A DNA stretch of 64,000 bases from G963665815 sp942492065 (GCA_942492065.1 CALODV010000013.1:1116001-1180000); one strand, 5' to 3'; shown: positions 16,870 through 28,400, numbered from the stretch's first letter. Made by a program: numbers and translations. The notes: generated by a model not told the origin, from the sequence alone.

Positions 16870-18984
16870 TTGAGCATTAAAGCCAAAAGAATACTTGGTC
16901 TTGTCATTCTTATACTGACATATATTGGGTACATAATCTACCACGAGAAGGAAGTAGTTAAGAATGCGAGGTCTGAACTGACAAAACATGTTACTGTTGT
17001 TGAAAATGCCTTATGGAATTACAACAAACAGAGTTCACAGCAGTATTTAAGAATGGTCTCAAAGTACTCAAATTATGCAAGTGTGATTGTTTATAATTCT
17101 GATGGTGAAGTTTTTCTGGAAATGAAATCGGACAAGTTCAGTACTTTAGACAGTTTCCTGTATAAACTTAAGATAATCCGCATTATCCCCATGAGTCTGG
17201 ATGTATTCAGAAAAGGCTTAAAGATTGGTTCGATTGAAGTCAGGCAAAAGCATGACACTGTTTATCTGTATAGTATATTGTTCCTGATTTTCTGTTTGCT
17301 TTACCTCAGCTATTTGGGGCTGCTTAAAACAATTTACATAAAGCATGAGCTGGAGTTAAAAGTAGGAGAAAGAACACGCGATCTTGAAAAATCAAATGAA
17401 AGACTTTTTGATAGTGAACGAAAGTACAGAGACTTGACTGAGAGTATTTCTGACTGGATTTGGGAAGTTGATGCTGAATCAAGATATGTTTATGCCAGCC
17501 CTAAGATAAAGGACCTGCTGGGATATTCTCCGGAAGATGTTATTGGAAAAACACCTTTTGATTTAATGCCCTCAGATCAGATTAATATGAAAAAGCTGGA
17601 GTTCAGGAAGTATTTTCTTCTGAAACAGCCTTATGATAATGTTGAAAACCAGTGTATTCACAAAAATGGGTCAATAGTTATCCTTGAAACAAGCGGAGTA
17701 CCAATATTTGATAAATATGGTAATGTTACTGGATATAGAGGTATCGACAGGGATGTAACAGAAAGGAAAAAATCTGATACGGAATTGAAAAATTTGAGGA
17801 ATTACCTGAGTAATATTATTAACTCAATGCCTTCCATGCTGATTGTTGTTAATTCTGACGGAATTATTACACAATGGAATTATGAATCAGAAAAAAGAAG
17901 CGGAATAGTGTCTGATACTGCTGTAGGAAAAAGACTAACTGATGTTCTTCCATTTCTGGAAAAAGAAATGGATAGAGTTGAGGTAGCTATTAATTCAAGA
18001 CAGACTCAGATAGACTCAAAAGTTCTTCGTGATGCAACCGGGAAGTTGACATATGAGGATGTTGTGATTTATCCACTGATTGCTAATGGCGTAGAAGGTG
18101 CTGTTATCAGAATTGATGATGTGACAGACCAGGTAAAAATGGAAGAGATAATAGTGCAATCAGAGAAAATGCTGTCGATTGGTGGTCTGGCAGCCGGTAT
18201 GGCACATGAAATCAATAATCCGCTGGCCGGAATGATGCAGAACGCAGATGTTCTAATGAGGCGTCTTACTTCTGACAGTAAAGGGAACATAAGAGCTGCT
18301 GAAAGTTCAGGTACAGATATGAAAGCCATTCGAGCATTCATGGAAAAAAGGCACATTCTTCGTATGCTGAAGCTAATCCATGACTCTGGAACCAGAGCAG
18401 CCAAAATCGTGGAGAATATGCTTAGCTTTGCCAGGAAAACAGATTCGGATGCAGCATTCTTCAGTATACCTAAGCTTGTTGATCTAACTATCAGTCTTGC
18501 CGAAAATGACTACGATTTGAAAAAGAAATATGACTTTAGACAGGTAATTATAGAAAAAGATTATAAAGACGATCTCCCTGATGTTTTCTGTGAATCCAGC
18601 AAAATACAGCAGGTAATCTTGAATCTGCTGAAGAATGGGGCAGAGGCTATGTCTCAGAAAGTGATTGAGTTGCAGAGTAAAAGTGAAGAATTTTCTCCCA
18701 AATTCATGATCAGAATATATAAAGCACCTGATGATATGATTGGATTAGAAATAGAAGATAATGGTCCCGGTATGAGTGATGAAGTGAGAAGACGTGTCTT
18801 TGAACCTTTCTTTACAACAAAAGGAGTTGGAATTGGTACAGGACTCGGACTTTCTGTATCATACTTCATAATCACTGAAAATCATGGTGGAACAATGAAA
18901 GTGGATTCAATCAAAGGAGAGAAAACAAAATTTACCATTCATCTCCCAATAAACAAGGGGGAGAGTCTACATGAAAGGTTATGA
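16870..18984 (+). CDS. Membrane-bound PAS sensor histidine kinase
   Basis: 704 residues from a TTG start, chosen because AAGGAG sits nine bases upstream and no in-frame ATG is near. TM1 (~7-22), extracytoplasmic sensor region (~25-130), TM2 (~136-155), two PAS domains (~182-300 and ~310-425), then the dimerisation helix with phospho-acceptor H446 in AAGMAHEINNPLAGMM. The ATPase domain has LNLLKNGAEAM, DNGPGM and GTGLGLSVSY. The N-terminal half is typical of quinone- or stress-sensing kinases, but the ligand is unknown. A receiver-only protein follows at 19011 and is the likely partner. Confidence 0.9.
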   Translation: MSIKAKRILGLVILILTYIGYIIYHEKEVVKNARSELTKHVTVVENALWNYNKQSSQQYLRMVSKYSNYASVIVYNSDGEVFLEMKSDKFSTLDSFLYKLKIIRIIPMSLDVFRKGLKIGSIEVRQKHDTVYLYSILFLIFCLLYLSYLGLLKTIYIKHELELKVGERTRDLEKSNERLFDSERKYRDLTESISDWIWEVDAESRYVYASPKIKDLLGYSPEDVIGKTPFDLMPSDQINMKKLEFRKYFLLKQPYDNVENQCIHKNGSIVILETSGVPIFDKYGNVTGYRGIDRDVTERKKSDTELKNLRNYLSNIINSMPSMLIVVNSDGIITQWNYESEKRSGIVSDTAVGKRLTDVLPFLEKEMDRVEVAINSRQTQIDSKVLRDATGKLTYEDVVIYPLIANGVEGAVIRIDDVTDQVKMEEIIVQSEKMLSIGGLAAGMAHEINNPLAGMMQNADVLMRRLTSDSKGNIRAAESSGTDMKAIRAFMEKRHILRMLKLIHDSGTRAAKIVENMLSFARKTDSDAAFFSIPKLVDLTISLAENDYDLKKKYDFRQVIIEKDYKDDLPDVFCESSKIQQVILNLLKNGAEAMSQKVIELQSKSEEFSPKFMIRIYKAPDDMIGLEIEDNGPGMSDEVRRRVFEPFFTTKGVGIGTGLGLSVSYFIITENHGGTMKVDSIKGEKTKFTIHLPINKGESLHERL

Positions 18985-19010
18985 AATTAGTCTGACTATC
19001 CGGAGGAATA

Positions 19011-19400
19011 ATGCCACATAAAAATATAGAAGATACATTTATCCTGGTTCTAGATGATGATGATGCAATCAGAATTAGTTTGCAGATTTATCTTGAAGAT
19101 GAGGGTTTTAATGCGTTTTCTGCGACGAGTGCAGAAGAGGGATTGGAAATTGTTAAATCAAATAAAATTGATCTGGTGATTGTTGACTTGCGCTTGCCGG
19201 AAATGAATGGTATAGACTTTGTTAAAGAATCTATAAAAATTTCGCCGGAGACCAGATATATTATTCACTCCGGTTCTCTGGAAATGGATTCATTGATGGA
19301 TATAATGAAAGATAGTCGGGTTTCAGATAATTTTCTACATAAACCAATTTCCGAAATTGAGTATTTTAAAACAGAAATCATCAGGGTGCTTGAAATCTAA
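19011..19400 (+). CDS. Stand-alone response regulator receiver protein
   Basis: 129 residues, receiver domain only. Acidic pocket D15-D17, phospho-acceptor D59 in VIVDLRLPEMNG, and the conserved lysine in LHKPIS. With no output domain it acts by protein contact, like CheY or a phosphorelay intermediate. It starts 26 nt after the kinase gene with GGAGGAATA before the ATG, so it is co-transcribed. Confidence 0.9.
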   Translation: MPHKNIEDTFILVLDDDDAIRISLQIYLEDEGFNAFSATSAEEGLEIVKSNKIDLVIVDLRLPEMNGIDFVKESIKISPETRYIIHSGSLEMDSLMDIMKDSRVSDNFLHKPISEIEYFKTEIIRVLEI

Positions 19401-19473
19401 CCTATAATATAAAGAAATCCATTGACTTGTCATTATACAGTTTTTTTGTGGCAAAAAAAGACCGGATGTATAT

Positions 19474-20655
19474 ATGGAACAAACTAATCACCTGCTGCTG
19501 CATCTTGCAGTGATAATATTTCTTTCCAAAATCCTTGGAGCAATATCCAGAAAATACAAGCAGCCTCCGGTAATAGGTATGCTTTTACTTGGTATTGTCC
19601 TTGGTCCAACCGCATTTCATTTTATAGAATCCGGAGAAGCAATCTTCTGGTTTGCAAAACTGGGAGTATTATTCCTTTTGTTTGAGGCCGGACTCGAAAC
19701 TGATATCAAGAGAATTAAGAAAGATTCAAAAGAAGCACTGCTTCCCGCTCTGGGTGGAGTAACAATTCCTTTCATTATGGGATTTGTGCTTTCATATGTT
19801 ATTGATCCGGACATTTTTAAAGCACTTGTTATCGGTGTAATATTTACTGCTACAAGTGTAAGTATATCGGTAATAACCTTGCTGGACCTTGATAAAATGA
19901 AAGGACCTGAAGGTAGATGTATTATTAATGCGGCGATTATAGATGATATTCTTGGTATTATTCTCGTAACCTTTATTTTTGGTATGAGTGTTTCAGGAGA
20001 AGGTGGAGCGGATTCTTCTAATATGGAGCTTTATATTTCCATAGGAAAGATAATTCTTTTCTTTGTAGTTGTAACACTGGTTGGACTGTTTATAATCAAG
20101 CCTGTTTTCATGAATTTGAAAAAAATGTATCTTGCACCTGCTTTCTTTTCACTTAGTATAGCGTTTGTTTTTGCTTATTCCTGGTTCGCAGAATATACTG
20201 GAATTGCAGCAATTACCGGTGCTTATTTTGCCGGACTGTTTCTGGGTCAGACTGATTATAAGCATCAGATTCAGGAAAATACATCTCAATTGGGGAAATC
20301 ATTCTTCGTAGATATGTTTTTTGTTAATATCGGGTTGGAAATCAACTTGATGGAAGTTGAGAGCAATTGGATATTTATGGTGATTTTCGTGTTACTGGCA
20401 ATATCCGGTAAAATATTCGGTTCAAGTATGGGAGCAAGAATTACAGGATTTGACTGGATTCGCTCTCTGCGTATTGGAACAGGTATGATTCCGCGAGGTG
20501 AAGTCGCTCTGATTATTGCCAACATGGCTCTTCAAAAGAACATTATAGGAAGTAGTGACCTTTCTGCAACAATCATAATGGTGATAGCTACAGCTATATT
20601 AACACCAATTTTATTAAAATATTCATTTACAAAACTTCAACGAAAAACATTTTAA
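19474..20655 (+). CDS. Cation/proton antiporter, CPA2 (KefB/NapA-like) family
   Basis: 393 residues with 11-12 hydrophobic segments. LGIVLGPTAF near the N-terminus, INAAIIDDILGIILV (the paired aspartates expected to bind cation and proton), AAITGAYFAGLFLG and MIPRGEVALII near the end are CPA2 hallmarks. There is no KTN/TrkA domain. The next gene encodes an EIIA(Ntr)-like protein, and PTS-Ntr proteins are known regulators of potassium handling, so this antiporter is its probable target. The SD before the ATG is weak. Confidence 0.9.
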   Translation: MEQTNHLLLHLAVIIFLSKILGAISRKYKQPPVIGMLLLGIVLGPTAFHFIESGEAIFWFAKLGVLFLLFEAGLETDIKRIKKDSKEALLPALGGVTIPFIMGFVLSYVIDPDIFKALVIGVIFTATSVSISVITLLDLDKMKGPEGRCIINAAIIDDILGIILVTFIFGMSVSGEGGADSSNMELYISIGKIILFFVVVTLVGLFIIKPVFMNLKKMYLAPAFFSLSIAFVFAYSWFAEYTGIAAITGAYFAGLFLGQTDYKHQIQENTSQLGKSFFVDMFFVNIGLEINLMEVESNWIFMVIFVLLAISGKIFGSSMGARITGFDWIRSLRIGTGMIPRGEVALIIANMALQKNIIGSSDLSATIIMVIATAILTPILLKYSFTKLQRKTF

Positions 20656-20691
20656 TGGTACGGTAACAATAATTGTCTCTGGAGAAACGAA

Positions 20692-21516
20692 ATGTGGTCG
20701 AATTATACTAACACTGATCTTATAATACTGAATCCGGTTGTAAAAAACAAAGAGGAATTATTCAGTAAAATGGTTAATCATGCCTATAATCATGATCTCA
20801 TTGTAAAAAATGACGAGTTTCTGAATTCACTGAAGGAAAGAGAATCCAAGGGCAACACTCAGATAATGAAAGATGTTGCTTTACCTCATGCAAGAAGTAT
20901 ATATGTAGAACGTCTTTTCATGCAGATTGTAGTATTCCGGGAAGGATTTGACTATGGAAATCCGGACCTTGGTGATATACGAGTTGTTTTCTTTTTTGGT
21001 GCTCCGGACAATAATAATAAAGAATATCTGCAGCTGATTGCAAAATCATCAAGACTTTTGAGAAATCCTGAATTCAGAGAAGGTATAATCAATGCCGGAA
21101 AGCCCGAAGATATAATGGCTATTCTGAATACTCATGATGTAGCTGAAGCTAAAGACAGGAAAACCGAATATTTTACGATGAAGGTAATCATTCATGATGA
21201 GGATATGACCAATGATGTTCTTTCGGCATTAGCCGAGCTTGGTGTCACCAACGGCACTATTTCCGAATGTACATCCATAGCCAGAAAAATAGCCTATGAG
21301 ATGCCTGTTTTTGCTGGATTTGGATATTTGAGCGAAGAAAAATCAACAAAAACTTATTGTATAGAATCGATAATAAATAATAAAGATGTAGGTAATAAGC
21401 TGTATCAGCTGCTTAAGGAAAACGATATTAATCTTAATAACCCTAATACAGGTTATATTAAATTAGCCCCAGTAGATACTATAATAGGAAATATTGAAGA
21501 GAATATTGATTTATGA
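20692..21516 (+). CDS. PTS EIIA(Ntr)-like regulatory protein with C-terminal extension
   Basis: 274 residues. Residues ~5-150 are a PTS EIIA-2 (PtsN-like) domain with the phosphorylatable histidine H66 in DVALPHARS. Residues ~155-274 look like a small alpha/beta regulatory domain I cannot name (TMKVIIHDEDMTNDVLSALAELG pattern, reminiscent of ferredoxin-fold sensor domains). No sugar permease is nearby. The antiporter upstream and the histidine phosphatase downstream (ATGA overlap) suggest a phosphohistidine switch on ion transport. Confidence 0.8.
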   Translation: MWSNYTNTDLIILNPVVKNKEELFSKMVNHAYNHDLIVKNDEFLNSLKERESKGNTQIMKDVALPHARSIYVERLFMQIVVFREGFDYGNPDLGDIRVVFFFGAPDNNNKEYLQLIAKSSRLLRNPEFREGIINAGKPEDIMAILNTHDVAEAKDRKTEYFTMKVIIHDEDMTNDVLSALAELGVTNGTISECTSIARKIAYEMPVFAGFGYLSEEKSTKTYCIESIINNKDVGNKLYQLLKENDINLNNPNTGYIKLAPVDTIIGNIEENIDL

Positions 21517-22085
21517 GAAAAAAGATACATATTATGAGGCATGCACATTCGTCTCATCTTGTGAGTGGTTTTAAAGGTATAATGAATGTCAGAGATTATT
21601 TTGTAAGACAGAATTCCTGGCAATATGCAGAGTTTACCGAAAAAGGTAAGAAGCAAATGGATGAAGTTATTAAAAAAGTAAGGATTAACTTCAATACTGT
21701 TTTTTCAAGTCCGGTTAAAAGATGCATAGAAACAGCAAAATACTTCAAGGAAGAAAACGAGATAATTATTGATAAAAGACTCATAGAGGTTCAGGCAGAT
21801 AAAATGACTGCTCCCGGATTCCTGAAAATGTCACCCAGAGCCTGGATTATCTATTTCTCTTTTGTGACTTTGTTCAGGAAAAGAGTTATTGATATCCTGA
21901 GAGAAACAAAAGAAATGATGTTTCAACTGGCGGGATGTAATGGTCCGGTACTGGCAGTAAGCCATGAATTCAGGATGATTATTTTTTATCTTATTGCAAA
22001 AATCCACCCCAGATGGAAAGTTATCAAGAAAGACTTTTCCACAACAGGATTTCTTATTCTTGAGTATGAAACAAATAATAATTGA
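21513..22085 (+). CDS. Histidine phosphatase superfamily protein (SixA/phosphoglycerate-mutase-like)
   Basis: 190 residues. The N-terminal IMRHAHSS (R9, H10 nucleophile), SSPVKRCIETA and a late SHEF histidine form the active site of the branch-1 histidine phosphatase fold. The RHAxS variant is seen in SixA-type phosphohistidine phosphatases. Its ATG overlaps the stop of the EIIA-like gene, so they are coupled. A role in removing phosphate from a PTS-type histidine is attractive but inferred. Confidence 0.75.
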   Translation: MRKKIHIMRHAHSSHLVSGFKGIMNVRDYFVRQNSWQYAEFTEKGKKQMDEVIKKVRINFNTVFSSPVKRCIETAKYFKEENEIIIDKRLIEVQADKMTAPGFLKMSPRAWIIYFSFVTLFRKRVIDILRETKEMMFQLAGCNGPVLAVSHEFRMIIFYLIAKIHPRWKVIKKDFSTTGFLILEYETNNN

Positions 22086-22134
22086 CAAGTAAGGATAAAT
22101 TTAACTTCTTCATGTAGTTAGAAAGGAGTGTAAC

Positions 22135-22425
22135 ATGAAAGCCAAAAAAGAAAACGTGAAAAGCAGCCCGATTTTATCAAATCTGATTGGAATGTCATTC
22201 GATCTTGTAAAGCATGTAATTAAGGATTTCGAACAAGCTCGCAGTGTGAAGAAGATTGATAAATTCAATGAGCAATTCTCTACTATTGAGCATTTATTGA
22301 TTAAGCTTGAGTCTAAAGTTGATAAAAACCGTAAGGAAATTCATGATCTTAAAACAAAACTTCTTGTTTCTTCAGTGATTTCCATTGCGCTTTCCATTAC
22401 TATATTGCTTCAGATCATTTTATAA
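22135..22425 (+). CDS. Small coiled-coil protein with C-terminal membrane anchor
   Basis: 96 residues preceded by a strong SD (AAAGGAG). Residues ~40-75 form a charged coiled coil; residues ~76-96 are one hydrophobic helix ending at the C-terminus, so it is tail-anchored. I recognise no family. It sits 10 nt upstream of polA and is likely co-transcribed, perhaps without functional connection. Confidence 0.65.
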   Translation: MKAKKENVKSSPILSNLIGMSFDLVKHVIKDFEQARSVKKIDKFNEQFSTIEHLLIKLESKVDKNRKEIHDLKTKLLVSSVISIALSITILLQIIL

Positions 22426-22434
22426 GGAATCCAT

Positions 22435-25143
22435 ATGAGCAGACTTATTCTGATTGATGGTACAGCTATAATCTACAGGTCATATTACGCATTTATAAAG
22501 CGCCCCCTGATTAACAGCAAAGGAATGAATACAAGTGCAATCTATGGTACAATAAACACGTTTATGAAACTTGTATCAGACTTTTCTGCAGACAATGTAG
22601 TTATATCCTTTGATCAGAAGGAACCGACATTCAGGCATAAGATGTACAAGGAGTACAAGGCTAACAGACCTCCTATGCCGGATGATCTGATAGGTCAGCT
22701 CAAACCGGTCTCAGAGTTTTTCAAAGAAGTCAATGTTCTGGAAATATCTATCCCAGGTTTTGAAGCAGATGATATAATTGCTTCACTGGCAGAGAAGTAT
22801 AAATCAGAATATGAAGTTCTTATGGTAACCGGAGACAAAGATTATCTTCAGCTGCTTGATGATAATGTGGCAATCTTTGATCCATTCAAGAACAGTATAA
22901 AAGATCAGGATTACCTGAGAGAAAAATATGATCTGAGAAGTGATCAGTTTATAGATTTTCTGGCTATTACCGGTGATACTGCAGATAATATACCAGGAAT
23001 TAAAGGAATTGGTGAAAAAGGTGCATTGAAGTTACTTCATGAATATGGCAACCTTGAAAATATCTATGAGAATATAGGTAATATTAAGTCTAAATCGATT
23101 GTGAAGAAACTTGAGGAATCCAGAGAAAATGCCTTTCTATCCAAAGACCTTGTTCAGATCGACAGACAAGTTCCGTTGAATATAGATAATGATGAGCAGA
23201 TAGAATTCCACAGAAAAGATTTACTCAATGCTGTATCGTTTCTTGAAGAATATGAGATAGGTTCCCTTGTGAAAAGAATGAAAAGTCTGATTCCCCAAGA
23301 ATCTCTGTTTGAAATGATGGGGGTTGAAGAAGAGTCGGATTCAAGTTCGTTGAAACTGAAATATGAGCTTGTTGAGAATAACTCTGACCTGGAAGATCTG
23401 CTGGAAATACTTAAGAAATGTGATTCTGTTGCTATTGATACTGAGACCACATCCATTCATCCTGTGGAAGCAGAGATTGTCGGGATTTCAATATCAACTG
23501 AAACCTGTGGCTATTACATTCCTCTGAGTCATCAGATGTATGTGAATCCGGATAAGGATCATGTAATTAATTCTCTGAAGCATGCATTGAAAGATAAAAC
23601 GCTTATTGGGCATAATATCAAGTATGACATGCAGATTCTCGAGAAGTATGGATGGGTAATAAATAACCGAATTTTTGATACTATGATAGCTTCGTATCTG
23701 ATTGATCCGCAACTTATGCAGCATAACATGGATAAATGTGCTGAGCGGGAACTTGCATATGAGACTATCCCTATAAGTCAGCTTATTGGAAAAGGTAAAA
23801 AGCAGATTACATTTGATCTTGTTGATGTACCAACTGCTGCTAAATACGCTGCGGAAGATGCTTTTATTACATACAAACTTTATGAAGTATACAGTAGACG
23901 CCTGAAAGAGCTGGATCTTGTTGATCTGTTTGAAAACATCGAAATTCCATTGGTTGAAGTTTTAAAATCTATGGAAAGTACAGGTGTTTACGTCTCTGAA
24001 AATATACTGGGTAACTTATCCAGAGAAGCAGGAGCACGATTATCTGAATTAACCAAATGGATTTATGATACGGCAGGTTATCCATTCAATATTAATTCGA
24101 CTCAGCAATTATCGAAACTACTGTTTGAAGAAATGAATATTCCACCAGTAAAGAAAACAAAAACCGGGTATTCCACAGATAACTCAGTACTGGAAAAACT
24201 TGCTGAAAATCATGAGATTGCAGTAAAGCTGATGGAATACAGAATGCTGAACAAGCTGGATTCAACTTATATAAAGTCATTACCCAGGTTGATAGCTGCT
24301 AATACCGGTAGAGTACATAGTACTTTCAATCAGACAGTTGCCTCTACAGGTCGTTTAAGCAGTTCTAATCCTAATCTTCAGAATATTCCTATCAGATCAG
24401 AGTTTGGCAGAAGAATCAGGAAAGCATTTACCGTGTCAAATCCCGAATATGTAATTCTTGCTGCTGACTACTCCCAGGTTGAACTCAGAGTCATGTCAAT
24501 ATTATCTGGAGATGAAAATCTTATTTCAGCTTTCCGTAATAATGAGGATATACATACTCAAACAGCCTCTCTTGTATTCAATGTACCCAAAGATAAGGTT
24601 ACATCGGGACAGAGGGCTCAAGCCAAAGCTGTTAATTTCGGAATAATCTATGGAATGGGGCATGTTCGACTTTCGCAGGAATTGAATATCAGCAGGAATG
24701 ATGCAAAGGCGTTTATCGAAAACTATTTCGCAAAATTCCCAGCCATAAAAAAATACATGGATACCCAGACAGAATTTGTTAAGTCTAATGGTTATACATC
24801 TACACTGTTTGGCAGAAAACTCTATCTTCCCGGAATAAACAGCAGAGATAACAGAACTGCCGGGGATGCTGCCAGAGTGGCGATCAATATGCCCATTCAA
24901 GGCACAGCTGCCGATATTATCAAACTGGCTATGATCAATATTCATAATCAGATTATTAATAATTCTGACATAAAAATGATTTTACAGGTTCACGATGAGT
25001 TAGTTTTTGAAGTTCACAAAGATAAGCTTGGAGAAGCAAAATCTCTGATTAAAACAGCAATGGAGAATGTTGAGATACCAAATTCTTCAGTACCTTTTAA
25101 AGTAGACATTGGGACAGGTATAAACTGGTTTGAAGCTCATTAG
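22435..25143 (+). CDS. polA: DNA polymerase I
   Basis: 902 residues. N-terminal 5'-3' exonuclease/flap domain (~1-290), then a 3'-5' exonuclease that looks active: AIDTETTS with D335 and E337, GHNIKYDMQ, and YAAEDAFITYKL. The polymerase has motif A DYSQVELRVMS (~678), O-helix KAVNFGIIYGMG (~731) and motif C QVHDELVFEVH (~852). All three activities are therefore predicted intact. Role: Okazaki fragment processing and repair synthesis. The gene-free 278 bp downstream is AT-rich with no clear terminator. Confidence 0.96.
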   Translation: MSRLILIDGTAIIYRSYYAFIKRPLINSKGMNTSAIYGTINTFMKLVSDFSADNVVISFDQKEPTFRHKMYKEYKANRPPMPDDLIGQLKPVSEFFKEVNVLEISIPGFEADDIIASLAEKYKSEYEVLMVTGDKDYLQLLDDNVAIFDPFKNSIKDQDYLREKYDLRSDQFIDFLAITGDTADNIPGIKGIGEKGALKLLHEYGNLENIYENIGNIKSKSIVKKLEESRENAFLSKDLVQIDRQVPLNIDNDEQIEFHRKDLLNAVSFLEEYEIGSLVKRMKSLIPQESLFEMMGVEEESDSSSLKLKYELVENNSDLEDLLEILKKCDSVAIDTETTSIHPVEAEIVGISISTETCGYYIPLSHQMYVNPDKDHVINSLKHALKDKTLIGHNIKYDMQILEKYGWVINNRIFDTMIASYLIDPQLMQHNMDKCAERELAYETIPISQLIGKGKKQITFDLVDVPTAAKYAAEDAFITYKLYEVYSRRLKELDLVDLFENIEIPLVEVLKSMESTGVYVSENILGNLSREAGARLSELTKWIYDTAGYPFNINSTQQLSKLLFEEMNIPPVKKTKTGYSTDNSVLEKLAENHEIAVKLMEYRMLNKLDSTYIKSLPRLIAANTGRVHSTFNQTVASTGRLSSSNPNLQNIPIRSEFGRRIRKAFTVSNPEYVILAADYSQVELRVMSILSGDENLISAFRNNEDIHTQTASLVFNVPKDKVTSGQRAQAKAVNFGIIYGMGHVRLSQELNISRNDAKAFIENYFAKFPAIKKYMDTQTEFVKSNGYTSTLFGRKLYLPGINSRDNRTAGDAARVAINMPIQGTAADIIKLAMINIHNQIINNSDIKMILQVHDELVFEVHKDKLGEAKSLIKTAMENVEIPNSSVPFKVDIGTGINWFEAH

Positions 25144-25421
25144 TCATAGGGAAACAATAAATTACAAAATATCAATGAATAACTTTCAAAATTGATATAG
25201 TAAAGTAATTACTGAATCATAAAGGACATTTGCTTTTGAATATACTTCCCGGCATATATGTTACATAATCTAAACTATTATCAAACAAATACTTAACAAA
25301 TAATTAACATAAAAAAAAATAACAAAAGAGTTTGACATTTTTAGGTCATTTCTTCCAAATTAAATGCTGCTTAAAAAAGCATAGTTTACGAAAATATAAA
25401 AATCTTAAAAAGGAGTTACTG

Positions 25422-28400
25422 ATGAAAGGAAAAGTAAGTATTTTTACTTTATTTCTCATTTTCATGATGGTCAGCAGTTTATTTGCTACAGATCATTTTA
25501 TTGAAAGCTTTGAGAATCCTGATACCTGGAGTAGTTATACTACCGGTACAGTCACATTTGACAGCGGTGCCTGGGAGTTTGTTTCTGTATATCCTGAAGC
25601 TTCTACTGCTTCATACGATGGAGTTAAAGCATGTCGTATAAATGACGATGTTGCCGGAGCTTCAATTACAGCACCAGCTGTAAATACAGTTGGAACAATA
25701 TCATTTTACTATCACAGACCATTTAGCGGAACTGGATCTTTTGTACTCCAGAAATCAACTGATGGCGGAACAACTTTCGTTGATCTCGATACTGTAAATT
25801 TTGATAATGTAACAACTCCAACTTTCTACAGTTACAACGTGAATGACATGAGCTCAAGTGTTATTATGAAAATTGTAAATGATGATAACACAGCTCATTT
25901 AACTATTGATTATGTTACAATTACCGATTTCGGCGGTGTAGCAAATCCTGTTGCAGATATCAGCCTCAGTGCTAATGCAGCAACAGAAACTGCACAGACT
26001 GTTATTACAGTTACAGCTAATACAGATATGGCTGTTACCGGTGACCAGACTTTAGACGTTGCTGTTACCGGTGCCGGTATTGATGCCAATGATTATGTAC
26101 TTTCCAATACAGTAATCACGATTGCTGACGGAACAACATCAGGAAGTGTGACTTTCACAGTTGTTGATGATACAGTTTTTGAAGGTAATGAAACAGCTAC
26201 AATAGCAATATCAAATCCTTCAGCAGGTTTAAGTCTTGGCTCAACTCTTTCAGATGATGTTGTCATTACAGATAATGAAACACCATCTTTACCTTTAACA
26301 GAAGACTTCGAAAGCAATACTCTTGGAGTTTTCACAGCTTATAGTTCTGCAAGTAACAGAGACTGGGGTCCTGCTTCTTACAGCGGAAACTACTATGCAT
26401 ACGTTAATGGATATGGCGGAGATGAAGACTCAAATGACTGGCTTATTGCACCTGCTCTTGATCTTACATCTGCAACAGCCCCACAAATTACATTTGATAA
26501 TGCTAAAAACTATACAGGTCCGGACCTTGAACTCGTAGTCTCAACGGACTATGATGGAACTTCTGATCCTGCAACACAGGGAACCTGGACTCCTCTTACA
26601 TTCAATATGTCTACAGGAAGCTGGGCATGGGTTTCATCCGGAGCAATTGATCTTACACCATATATCAGTTCAGCAACTTATATTGGTTTCCATTATATTA
26701 CTGATGCTTCCGGTTCATCAGGCTGGGAAGTAGATAATATTGTTATTAACGAAGCTACAACAACAACTCCGGAAGTGACTCTCAGTCTCAGCGCAAATTC
26801 CGGAACTGAAGAAGATCAGACTCTGATTACTGTAACAGCTGATGCAGATGCTGCTGTTTCAGGAGACCAGACAGTAGATGTTGCAGTAACAGGTACAGGC
26901 ATAGACGGAAACGACTATGTACTTTCAAATACAACAATTACAATTGCAGACGGAATGACTTCCGGTGATGTAACCTTAACAATCAGTGATGATTCTGATA
27001 TTGAAGGAACAGAAACTGCTACTATTACAATTTCAAATCCTTCAGCAGGAATTACACTTGGAACAACTGTCAGTGGTGATGTTATTATTGCCGATAATGA
27101 CACAGCTCCAGCGGGATACCCTCTTAGTGAAGATTTCGAATCAAATACTCTTGGAGTTTTCACTGCTTACAGTGCAGCAAGTAATACTGACTGGGGTGCA
27201 GCATCTTATAATAATAACTATTATGCAAAAATGAGTGGATTCAATGGTGATGAAGATTCAAACGACTGGCTTATTACTCCTGCTCTTGATCTTACATCAG
27301 CAACAGCTCCGCAAATTACTTTCGATAACTCTATGAACTATACTGGTCCAGCTCTTGAATTGAAAGTTTCAACAGATTATGACGGAACTTCAGACCCAAC
27401 AACACAGGGAACATGGACTACACTTACATATACAATGTCTTCTGGAAGCTATACATGGGTTGCTTCAGGAAACATAGATTTAACTTCATACATTAGTGCA
27501 AATACTTATGTGGCATTCCATTATACATCAGATGCAACAGGTTCTGCAACTTGGCAGATCGATAATGTTGTGATTGACGAAGCTCCACAAGTTCCTGTTG
27601 TTACACTTTCATTAAGTGATAATGCAGGTTTCGAAGCTGATCAGACTGTTATCACTGTTACAGCAGTAGCAGATGCAGCTGTTTCAGGTGCTCAAACTGT
27701 TGATGTGGCTGTTACAGGTACAGGTATTGATGGAAACGATTATGTATTAAGCGGAACAACTATAACAATCGCAGACGGAACAACAACAGGAAGCGTTACT
27801 TTCACTATTAGTGATGATGCAGATTACGAAGGAACTGAAACCGCTACTATTACTATTTCTAATCCTTCAGCAGGTATTGTTCTTGGCTCAACAGTTACAG
27901 ACGACATCGCTATTACTGATGACGATCCGTTTATTGCTACTCTTCCACTTTCAGAAGACTTTGAAACTAACACTCTCGGAGTTTTCACTGCTCATAGTGC
28001 GGCAAGTAACAAAGATTGGGAACCTTACACATATAGCGGTAATGTTTTTGCCAGAATCAGCGGGTTTCAAGGAGACGAGGACTCTAATGACTGGCTGATT
28101 TCTCCATCACTCGACTTGTCAGCAGCAGCAGCTCCATATATCATGTTCGATAATGCTGTGAACTATACAGGTCCTGCACTTGAACTTAAAGTATCTACAG
28201 ACTATGATGGAACTTCAGATCCTACAACACAGGGAACCTGGACTTCTCTTACTTTCACACTGTCTTCTGGTGGTTATTCATGGGCCGCTTCAGGTACAGT
28301 AGATTTATCATCTTACATCAGTACAGCTACATATGTTGCATTCCAGTACACTTCAGATGCATCTGGTGCTGCAACATGGGAAATTGATAATATTGTAATA

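Noticed and set aside
25332..25421. Thirty-residue N-terminal extension of the giant surface protein
   Set aside because: It would place a basic segment before the signal peptide; the ATG at 25422 has a strong SD and starts the signal peptide.
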